Position numbers and translations under genes: made by a program. A DNA stretch of 7,510 bases, taken from an uncultured Verrucomicrobiales bacterium (GTDB lineage Bacteria > Verrucomicrobiota > Verrucomicrobiia > Verrucomicrobiales > Akkermansiaceae). The notes beneath the pieces were generated by a model. It worked only from the letters and a program-made list of their open reading frames with translations, made no database searches and had not been told where the DNA came from. This document shows, piece after piece, positions 1 through 5,447 of this stretch. The stretch is taken from NCBI GenBank assembly GCA_937952875.1, contig CALFDI010000367.1, positions 1-7,510 of the forward strand. Reading direction: 5' to 3'. The first letter of the stretch is position 1. Each line of letters begins with the position of its first letter.

Positions 1-491
1 AGAGAGGTTTCATTGATTTCGATATTAAGATCTGGAACGACGATATCTTTGAATTCGGCTTTCTGTGGAATGAAGCGCGCAATGAAACCGGTGGGGTCAG
101 ATGAGGGTGAATTTTCTTCACGTGCTGAAGGAAGCCCGTGAATGGACAGTGACTCTATTCGAATAAGTGGAATTTCCCAGACTCCGCGTTTGATGCCACT
201 GAGTCGGAATTCTGCTTGAATCGTATCTGCTTCGATTGCGCCCTCACTGGCTGTAAAGGTAGGGCTTTTGACGCTGAGGCCATTCCATGAGAAGGGGGCA
301 AAATTGGCGTCAGTATTGAGTTCTTCACCGATGCGTTGGCTGAGAAAAAGTCGAAAGTCATCGCTCTTAAGATAAGAGCGTATCCACTGGTAGCCGCCAA
401 ACAGGAGCAGGATGACACATGCAGAAGTGATGGCGATGAGTCGCGGCCAGAGAGACGTTGTTTTCTTTTTTTTGCGTCGCCTTCTGCTCAT
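1..491 (-). CDS. AsmA-like inner-membrane-anchored protein, N-terminal part (runs off left edge)
   Basis: Reading the minus strand from the ATG at 489-491 gives 163 codons with no stop up to the window edge, so this is the 5' part of a longer gene. The product begins with a strongly basic stretch (residues 2-10, Arg and Lys only), then one hydrophobic segment at about 17-36, which predicts an N-in signal anchor with the remainder in the periplasm. Residues about 44-120 have the pattern common at the start of AsmA/DUF748-type proteins: a helix with 'FLSQRIGEEL', then short beta-strand-like segments around 'FSWNGLSV' and repeated 'I.A..I.AEF' alternation. AsmA-like proteins are long, beta-rich envelope proteins implicated in lipid transfer or outer-membrane homeostasis; that role is inferred here. 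An in-frame TAA two codons before the ATG fixes the start. It follows uppP by 32 nt with no terminator between, so co-transcription is likely. No Shine-Dalgarno is seen. The coding call is firm; the family is moderate. Confidence 0.72.
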   Translation of the reverse strand, partial: MSRRRRKKKKTTSLWPRLIAITSACVILLLFGGYQWIRSYLKSDDFRLFLSQRIGEELNTDANFAPFSWNGLSVKSPTFTASEGAIEADTIQAEFRLSGIKRGVWEIPLIRIESLSIHGLPSAREENSPSSDPTGFIARFIPQKAEFKDIVVPDLNIEINETS

Positions 492-523
492 ATCTTAGAG
501 TTTACGCAAATGCTGCTGTAATC

Positions 524-1357
524 TCAAGCTGAGATCACTTCCGTGGCGAGGAGAGTCGCTACGAAGAGGCCGATGGCAATGCGATACCAGCCAAAGATAG
601 CGAGACCGTTCTTGTTAAGATAGTCGACCATCCATTTCACAGCGATAGCTGCAGAGATAAAGGCGAAGACTGAACCGAGAATCAAATTCAGTGGGCCGAA
701 TTCTGTCAGCATGATCTCTCCGTATTTCAGGCTATCATAGGCTGTAGCTGCTCCGAGAGTCACGACGCCTAAGAGAAAGGAAAACTCGATAGCTGACCTC
801 AGAGAGAGTCCAACGCAGAGCCCTCCGATAATCGTCATCAGTGACCGGCTTGTGCCTGGCCACATGGCGACACATTGAGCAAATCCAATGATAAGTGCCA
901 TTTTCCAGGTAATGTCTGCGAGGTCTATTCCTTCGTCAGCACTTTTGCCTTTTCGACTTTTTGCAAAAAAGAGAATGCCAATTCCTCCTACGATCCATGC
1001 GAAAACTGTAGGCTGGAGGCCGAAGAGATGCTGCTTAATCAGATCATTAAGTGCTAGCCCAATGACTGCAGCAGGAAGGAATCCGGCGGCGAGCGCAATG
1101 ACAAGCTTTAGGCCGAGGGCATCTTTTCCTAAAAGCCCCTTAATCATTTGTATAACTCTAGGCCAATAGAGGCCTAGCACGGCGAGAATCGCTCCACCTT
1201 GAATGGCTATAGAAAAGGCGTCTGCTGCATCTTTATTCTCACCAATACCGATGTCCATCAATCTCATGGTGACCACGAGGTGGCCAGTAGATGAGACAGG
1301 GAGGTATTCAGTGAGTCCTTCGATGATGCCGAGGATAATTGCTTCGAACCAATGCAT
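524..1357 (-). CDS. uppP: Undecaprenyl-diphosphatase (UppP/BacA)
   Basis: The 277-residue, strongly hydrophobic product has the normal length of UppP, the polytopic inner-membrane enzyme that dephosphorylates undecaprenyl diphosphate to the monophosphate lipid carrier used for peptidoglycan and O-antigen export. Family signatures are all visible: the E-x3-E pair (E13, E17), 'YLPVSSTGH' at 18-26, 'EFSFLL' at 191-196, and the catalytic loop 'PGTSRS' at 167-172 with R171 equivalent to the essential Arg of E. coli BacA. The residue after SRS is Leu rather than the frequent Gly. 'GWYRI' near 256-260 marks the last membrane helix region. The ATG start is fixed by an in-frame TGA four codons upstream; no Shine-Dalgarno is seen. 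The upstream gene ends in its own terminator, so uppP probably has its own promoter, and the AsmA-like gene follows closely. BacA homologues are named for bacitracin resistance on overexpression. Confidence 0.97.
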   Translation of the reverse strand: MHWFEAIILGIIEGLTEYLPVSSTGHLVVTMRLMDIGIGENKDAADAFSIAIQGGAILAVLGLYWPRVIQMIKGLLGKDALGLKLVIALAAGFLPAAVIGLALNDLIKQHLFGLQPTVFAWIVGGIGILFFAKSRKGKSADEGIDLADITWKMALIIGFAQCVAMWPGTSRSLMTIIGGLCVGLSLRSAIEFSFLLGVVTLGAATAYDSLKYGEIMLTEFGPLNLILGSVFAFISAAIAVKWMVDYLNKNGLAIFGWYRIAIGLFVATLLATEVISA

Positions 1358-1377
1358 ATAGGGAGTTCAATTAACGG

Positions 1378-1408
1378 ATGATAGAGAAAAAGAAAAGCCC
1401 GGTGACAA
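1378..1408 (-). promoter_or_regulatory. Candidate uppP promoter overlapping the upstream terminator
   Basis: On the minus strand TTGTCA (1408-1403) is followed after 19 nt by TATCAT (1383-1378), which matches the sigma-70 -10 box at five of six positions. Transcription would start near 1371, giving a leader of about 14 nt before the uppP ATG at 1357. The -35 element lies inside the 3' arm of the terminator hairpin of the preceding gene. The 19-nt spacer is long, so this is only a candidate. The logic that some promoter must sit here comes from the terminator between the two genes. Confidence 0.25.
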
Positions 1409-1438
1409 TGAAGTTTGACTCATTGCCGCCGGACTTTT
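1393..1438 (-). terminator. Rho-independent terminator of the tail-anchored protein gene
   Basis: Arms 1393-1411 and 1420-1438 pair over 19 positions around an 8-nt loop. Read as minus-strand RNA the stem has one C-A mismatch and two G-U wobbles. Read as plus-strand RNA the same two wobbles become A-C mismatches, so the structure is better on the minus strand. It is followed on that strand by UUUU, C, UUUUU. It lies 57 nt past the stop of the minus-strand gene ending at 1496, and 36 nt before uppP, so it should end transcription of that gene. Confidence 0.8.
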
Positions 1439-1495
1439 GGTCGATATCAGGATATTTAGACTAATTTGTTAGTATGAAAGTCAAAATGATTTGCT

Positions 1496-2155
1496 CTATG
1501 CATTCATCATGTAGAGCGCTACAGTAGTTGCAATAAGGGCTGCACCCAGCAGTGTGTGAATCAGATTTGATCGTTTTTGGAGAGCTGCGTATGCTTCGCG
1601 ATTATCTCTCTCACTCTTATCAAGGCGTGTGACAATGTCATCAAAGGCTTTTGTCGATGATTCGATGTGTGTGCTGACTTCGCGAATGGTTTCGTCCGTA
1701 GACTTGACGCTTTTTGCAAAGACTGCAGCAGTATGAATCATTGTTTGATCCATCTTACCGAGAGTATTGAGAACTTTCTCATCACGATTGGCTGATGCAT
1801 CTAGACTGTGAGAAATATGGCCTAGTGTGGCATTCAAGTGATCATTCGAGTTTTTTAAATGCCGCAGTGCATAAGTGAGAGGCATAGGCTCTAGGCTAGG
1901 CATCGTATTGCGACTCACTACGCGAGGCTCTACCCGGGAAATGCTCTGCTCAGAGATTGGGACCATAGGTGCAGGTGTCTTCATAGTTTTCTTTTGTTTC
2001 TTCTGAGCTGCGGGCTCGATCTTGACGTAGAGCTTTTTAGCGGTTTGCGGCTTTTTTGCTGCGTTATTGGCACTTGCCCAGAACTTCCACCAAGGACGCT
2101 GTGTGGCTGAGTCTTGGAGAGTAGGCTTCGGGGATTGTGTATGCGGATGAGTCAC
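1496..2155 (-). CDS. Unrecognised tail-anchored membrane protein with helical stalk
   Basis: I do not recognise a family for this 219-residue protein. What can be seen: a polar N-terminus with an aromatic cluster 'PWWKFW' at 21-26, a Lys/Ala/Pro-rich low-complexity stretch at about 33-62, a linker with several Met and Pro residues (64-92), then a long polar region (about 95-190) that reads as amphipathic helix with regular hydrophobic spacing, resembling a coiled-coil or methyl-accepting-protein-like stalk without its conserved hairpin motif. A single hydrophobic segment at about 198-216 ends three residues before the C-terminus, so the topology should be tail-anchored with the bulk in the cytoplasm. 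The start is GTG (2155-2153); it is the first start after an in-frame TGA nine codons upstream. A later ATG at codon 58 would lose the WWKFW cluster. No Shine-Dalgarno is seen. It is monocistronic, divergent from the glycosyltransferase operon and closed by its own terminator. Coding is well supported; function is unknown. Confidence 0.75.
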   Translation of the reverse strand: MTHPHTQSPKPTLQDSATQRPWWKFWASANNAAKKPQTAKKLYVKIEPAAQKKQKKTMKTPAPMVPISEQSISRVEPRVVSRNTMPSLEPMPLTYALRHLKNSNDHLNATLGHISHSLDASANRDEKVLNTLGKMDQTMIHTAAVFAKSVKSTDETIREVSTHIESSTKAFDDIVTRLDKSERDNREAYAALQKRSNLIHTLLGAALIATTVALYMMNA

Positions 2156-2194
2156 GGCTGTGAATGGGGTTTTGGTGACGTCTCAGAGGACATT

Positions 2195-2222
2195 TTTATG
2201 TGGCAACGCTGTGTTCAGTAAA
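2195..2222 (-). promoter_or_regulatory. Weak sigma-70-like promoter candidate for the tail-anchored protein gene
   Basis: On the minus strand TTTACT (2222-2217) and CATAAA (2200-2195) are separated by 16 nt, each matching four of six consensus positions. Transcription would start near 2188, about 33 nt before the GTG at 2155. The match is modest and may be chance. The gene needs a promoter in this intergenic region, because the neighbour on the other side is divergent. Confidence 0.25.
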
Positions 2223-2231
2223 GTCACGGAT

Positions 2232-2266
2232 ATCTTGACTATCAGGCAATCTTAATTAATCAAGAC
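2232..2266. repeat. Cluster of three related 10-bp motifs, possible regulator sites
   Basis: ATCTTGACTA (2232-2241) and ATCTTAATTA (2249-2258) are direct copies 17 bp apart that agree at eight of ten positions. GTCTTGATTA on the minus strand (2266-2257) is a third copy, overlapping the second by 2 bp. The common form is RTCTTRAYTA. The first copy also lies in an inverted repeat AGTCA-N9-TGACT (2222-2240). The cluster lies between the two divergent promoter candidates, about 75-110 bp upstream of the putative sigma-54 start and directly upstream of the minus-strand -35 box. A regulator-binding function is inferred only from arrangement and position. Confidence 0.35.
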
Positions 2267-2313
2267 CTAAAATGACTGTTATTTCATTTTTTCACGCATG
2301 AGTGTTTTGAGAA

Positions 2314-2330
2314 TTGGCACAGTATGCGCT
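2314..2330 (+). promoter_or_regulatory. Candidate sigma-54 (-24/-12) promoter of the glucosylglycerate operon
   Basis: TTGGCACA-GTAT-GCGCT fits the RpoN consensus YTGGCACG-N4-TTGCW at ten of thirteen defined positions. It includes the GG of the -24 box and the GC of the -12 box at the correct spacing. The mismatches are the last base of the -24 block and the two T bases of the -12 block. Transcription would begin near 2340, giving a leader of about 80 nt before the ATG at 2421. I see no better sigma-70 promoter for the operon; TTGACT (2235-2240) with TAATCA (2257-2262) is poorer. Sigma-54 promoters require an enhancer-binding activator, and none is encoded in the window. Confidence 0.35.
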
Positions 2331-2420
2331 TAATTGATGAGTCTCTGATGGTTTTAGCTCTGCTTACGCGTAGCTTTTTCGAACTCTGAGGCTCTCTCCC
2401 TATTTTCCCTCATTCTTTAT

Positions 2421-3653
2421 ATGGCTGATTTTCATCAAGGTGGCATTGTCACTACTCTCCACAATCTCACACAAAGACCGCTTGCTGAATTAGAAGCTGA
2501 GCTTACAGAGTTTTCAAAGACGCGGCCAATGGGGCTGATCTTGCCGTCTCTCTATTCAGAGCTTCAAACGAAGGCTCTTCCTCATATCGTAGATGAGCTG
2601 AAAGGTGCGGCTTATCTGGGCGATATCGTCATTGGGTTAGACCGTTCGACGTCAGACGAATACAAACACGCTCTCGACTTTTTCTCGGAGCTTCCACAGC
2701 GGCATAAGGTTCTCTGGAATGATGGGCCGCGCTTGAGGGCGATTGATCAAAAGCTGAAAGACATGGGGCTTGCTCCTGAAGAGGAGGGGAAAGGGCGGAA
2801 TGTGTGGTATTGTCTAGGCTACACTCTCGCGACAGGACGTGCTGAGGCGATTGCTCTACATGATTGTGATATCCTCACCTATGATCGAAGCCTTTTGGCG
2901 CGCCTCATTTATCCAGTAGCGAATCCGCAGTTCAGCTATCAATTTTCAAAAGGCTATTATTCTCGTCTGTCTGATGGGAAGTTAAATGGTCGTGTTACTA
3001 GGCTCTTAGTGACACCTCTATTGAGAGCTTTGGAGCAGGTTCTTGGTCGTGACTCTCCAGGAGATTACCTTCGGTATATGGATGGATTTCGCTATCCACT
3101 AGCAGGTGAGTTTTCTTTTAGAAAAGATGTGATTCCAGATATCAGGCTGCCGTCTGATTGGGGCTTAGAAGTCGGAGTGCTCTCAGAGATGCATCGGAAC
3201 TATTCTCCGAATAAGATCTGCCAAGTCGATATAGCTGAGGTGTATGACCACAAGCACCAAGATATGTCCCTCGAGGATAAGGAAAAGGGCTTGTCAAAAA
3301 TGTCGATCGATATTTCCAAGCTCCTCTTTAGAAAGCTAGCGACTAAAGGAGTGGTGTTTACTTCGGAGACATTCCGTGCACTGAAGGCATCGTATTATCG
3401 AACCGCTTTAGACTTCGTCGAGATGTATAAGAACGATGCTGCGATTAATGGCTTATCTGTCGATGTGCATAAGGAGGAGCAGGCTGTAGAGTTATTCGCT
3501 GAGAATTTGATCAAGGCTGGGGACCGCTTTTTAGAGTCTCCGATGGAGACTCCCTTTATTCCGAGTTGGAGTCGCGTGCAGAGCGCGATCCCTGACATAT
3601 TCGATCAGTTGTTAAATGCTGTAGAGGAAGACTACGAAGAATTCAGTAAATAA
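2421..3653 (+). CDS. gpgS: Glucosyl-3-phosphoglycerate synthase-type glycosyltransferase (GT81)
   Basis: The 410-residue soluble protein has the layout of GpgS, which transfers glucose from an NDP-glucose to D-3-phosphoglycerate with retention, the first step of glucosylglycerate synthesis. Visible landmarks in order: a Rossmann-type NDP-sugar domain with 'IVIGLD' (69-74); the metal/nucleotide-binding D-x-D as 'HDCD' (D148, D150); 'GRVTRLLVTPLL' (190-201), the counterpart of the GRVT motif that contacts 3-phosphoglycerate in mycobacterial GpgS; 'PLAGEF' (226-231); 'DWGLEVG' (246-252); and 'YDHKHQ' (275-280), whose first His probably corresponds to the metal-binding His. The C-terminal 120 residues are helical. 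It is longer than mycobacterial GpgS. The ATG is the first start codon after an in-frame TAG at 2355; the bases before it are pyrimidine-rich with no Shine-Dalgarno. It overlaps the next gene by one base. Acceptor and nucleotide preference (UDP, ADP or GDP) cannot be read from sequence; a related acceptor is the main alternative. Confidence 0.83.
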   Translation: MADFHQGGIVTTLHNLTQRPLAELEAELTEFSKTRPMGLILPSLYSELQTKALPHIVDELKGAAYLGDIVIGLDRSTSDEYKHALDFFSELPQRHKVLWNDGPRLRAIDQKLKDMGLAPEEEGKGRNVWYCLGYTLATGRAEAIALHDCDILTYDRSLLARLIYPVANPQFSYQFSKGYYSRLSDGKLNGRVTRLLVTPLLRALEQVLGRDSPGDYLRYMDGFRYPLAGEFSFRKDVIPDIRLPSDWGLEVGVLSEMHRNYSPNKICQVDIAEVYDHKHQDMSLEDKEKGLSKMSIDISKLLFRKLATKGVVFTSETFRALKASYYRTALDFVEMYKNDAAINGLSVDVHKEEQAVELFAENLIKAGDRFLESPMETPFIPSWSRVQSAIPDIFDQLLNAVEEDYEEFSK

Positions 3654-5380
3654 TGAAGGAAAGTAAGGAGCGTTGTCTCGCGCGAATTCATCAAAGGTTG
3701 GAGCGGATTTATGGGGCAACCAGTTCAATAGAGCTGATGACTCGTCTCTCTCTCTTGATCGAGAGGTATTCTATGGTGGAGGCTCGTAGTGCTGCACGGC
3801 CAGAACTCTGGAGTCAGAAGGATGCGGTTCTCATCACATATGGGGATATGGTGCATGCTGAAGGAGAGGCTCCTTTAGAGACGCTGCGTTCTTTTTGTGA
3901 TGAGAAGCTAGCGGGTGCTATCAATTCAGTTCACATTTTGCCGTTTAACCCTGCGTCTTCTGATGGTGGATTCTCAGTGATTGATTACCGTGTGGTCGAT
4001 CCAGCGTTAGGCACATGGCATGATATGAAGCTATTGGGGAATCGGTATTCCCTGATGTTTGACTTGGTGTTGAACCATTGCTCGGCTCACAGTGAATGGT
4101 TTAAAAACTATCTGTTAGGTCGATCACCTGGAGATGGATATTTTATAGCCGTTGATCCTGAAGTGGATCTAAGTCGTGTGACTAGGCCGAGGCCGTGGCC
4201 TCTCTTAACGCCTGTCGAGACCAGTGAGGGAACGAAGCATGTGTGGACAACCTTTTCTGCGGATCAAGTTGATCTCAATTGGGAGAATCCAGATGTGCTC
4301 TTTGAGTTTCTCGATATTCTGCTCATGTATGTTGAGCGTGGCGCTCGACTCGTTCGACTAGATGCTGTCGCTTTTCTATGGAAAGAGATTGGGACGAACT
4401 GTATTCATCATGATTTAACTCATGAGATGGTAAAAGTGTTGCGCGATGTTTTAACGATCGTGGCCCCTCAAGTGATTCTTCTAACAGAAACGAATGTGCC
4501 GCATGACGAGAATATCTCGTATTTCGGAAAAGGTGACGAGGCTCATATGGTGTATAACTTTGCGCTTCCTCCGCTTCTTCTGCACGGGTTATTGAAAAAT
4601 GATTCGAGTGCGATTCAGAAATGGGCGGCGCAGCTGGATGTGTTGCCAGATGAATGCACGTATCTCAATTTTACAGCCTGTCACGATGGCATTGGCGTTC
4701 GTCCAATTCAGTCACTTGTGCCAGATGAAGACGTTATGTGGCTGGTTCAGCAGACTGAGCAGCGAGGAGGGCGTGTCAATATGCGGACGCTGCCTGATGG
4801 ATCGAAAGCTCCCTACGAACTCAATATTACCTATCGAGACGCTCTGTCTGATCCTGACGATGATCGTAGAGGGATGCGACGATTCTTGTGCTCGCAGGCA
4901 GTGGCTCTTGCATTTCAGGGAATTCCTGCGGTCTACTTCCATAGCCTGATGGGAGAACACACGTGGCAAGAGGGGATGGAAAAGGGGGAGAATCGCGATG
5001 GAAATCGAAGGCGTTGGGAGCGAGGTGAACTCGAAAGCGCAATCTCAGTTGCTGGAACAGGTCATGCCTACATTTTTGGAATGTATTCTAACATGCTACG
5101 CGTGCGTAGGACTGTTAGAGCCTTTCATCCTGATGCTGCACAGATCATTCATGCGACAGATGCAGAGAGTTTTGCCTTCACCCGAGAGACAGATAATCAG
5201 ACTGTTCTGTGTTGGTTTAATTTTACCGCTGGGCCGAAGAGTCTTTCTCTCGATTGGGTGGAGTCTCTGTTAGGAAAAGGATCTTACCTGAACCTTCTTA
5301 CGGGGAATCACCTTGAGTTCTCTGGTGGCTTTGAACCAGCGAATGACTATTCAGCGCTTTGGATTGTGCGCGAGGCGTAA
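3653..5380 (+). CDS. GH13_18 disaccharide phosphorylase, probably glucosylglycerate phosphorylase
   Basis: This 575-residue protein belongs to the sucrose-phosphorylase subfamily of GH13. The barrel signatures are clear: 'DLVLNH' (137-142), 'RLDAVAFLWK' with nucleophile D237 (235-244), 'LLTETN' with acid/base E279 (276-281), and 'ACHDGIG' with transition-state D345 (342-348). Three features favour glucosylglycerate phosphorylase (as E. coli YcjM) over sucrose phosphorylase: a length near 575 instead of about 500, the acceptor loop 'PYELNITYRDAL' (387-398) where sucrose phosphorylases carry a 'YQVN..YY.AL'-like loop, and the GpgS gene directly upstream. It would reversibly split glucosylglycerate with phosphate to glucose 1-phosphate and glycerate. 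There is no signal peptide, so it is cytosolic. Its ATG overlaps the upstream stop in TAATG, so translation is probably coupled. A terminator follows 16 nt after the stop. Glucosylglycerol or sucrose as substrate is less likely but not excluded. Family certainty is high; the substrate is inferred. Confidence 0.82.
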   Translation: MKESKERCLARIHQRLERIYGATSSIELMTRLSLLIERYSMVEARSAARPELWSQKDAVLITYGDMVHAEGEAPLETLRSFCDEKLAGAINSVHILPFNPASSDGGFSVIDYRVVDPALGTWHDMKLLGNRYSLMFDLVLNHCSAHSEWFKNYLLGRSPGDGYFIAVDPEVDLSRVTRPRPWPLLTPVETSEGTKHVWTTFSADQVDLNWENPDVLFEFLDILLMYVERGARLVRLDAVAFLWKEIGTNCIHHDLTHEMVKVLRDVLTIVAPQVILLTETNVPHDENISYFGKGDEAHMVYNFALPPLLLHGLLKNDSSAIQKWAAQLDVLPDECTYLNFTACHDGIGVRPIQSLVPDEDVMWLVQQTEQRGGRVNMRTLPDGSKAPYELNITYRDALSDPDDDRRGMRRFLCSQAVALAFQGIPAVYFHSLMGEHTWQEGMEKGENRDGNRRRWERGELESAISVAGTGHAYIFGMYSNMLRVRRTVRAFHPDAAQIIHATDAESFAFTRETDNQTVLCWFNFTAGPKSLSLDWVESLLGKGSYLNLLTGNHLEFSGGFEPANDYSALWIVREA

Positions 5381-5395
5381 GCTATTCCTTTATAA

Positions 5396-5432
5396 AAAAG
5401 CCCTCACGCTTGTGTTGAGCGTGAGGGCTTTT
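5396..5432. terminator. Bidirectional intrinsic terminator between convergent operon and purL
   Basis: Arms 5396-5410 and 5418-5432 are perfect 15-bp complements with a 7-nt loop and a GC-rich core (GCCCTCACGCT / AGCGTGAGGGC). On the plus strand the stem ends in TTTT, serving the phosphorylase gene that stops at 5380. On the minus strand it ends in a run of six U, serving purL, which stops at 5448. It fills most of the 67-bp gap, as expected between convergent genes. Confidence 0.93.
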
Positions 5433-5447
5433 GATAGGTATTTGACT

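Noticed and set aside
155..418. Minus-strand open frame of 87 codons
   Set aside because: It is a shadow in another frame of the AsmA-like gene, whose frame is open to the left edge, has a signal anchor and starts at 491. The shadow has an incoherent composition and ends internally.
521..535. ATCTC/GAGAT inverted repeat around the uppP stop codon
   Set aside because: Five base pairs with no following U-run on the minus strand, so it is not a terminator.
1461..1474. ACTAA-TTTG-TTAGT hairpin downstream of the tail-anchored protein gene
   Set aside because: The stem is only 5 A/T-rich base pairs with no U-tract; the strong terminator at 1393-1438 explains the region.
2252..2259. TTAATTAA perfect palindrome as an operator by itself
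   Set aside because: An 8-bp A/T palindrome is not remarkable in this A/T-rich intergenic stretch; only the larger decamer arrangement seems worth noting.
2156..2420. Possible small RNA, tRNA or riboswitch in the divergent intergenic region
   Set aside because: I found no cloverleaf, no strong hairpin with U-tract and no recognisable aptamer motif; only promoter and motif candidates remain.
4599..5273. Several open frames inside the phosphorylase gene on both strands
   Set aside because: All overlap the catalytic GH13 frame, which is complete and carries conserved motifs throughout; the others show no domain-like sequence.
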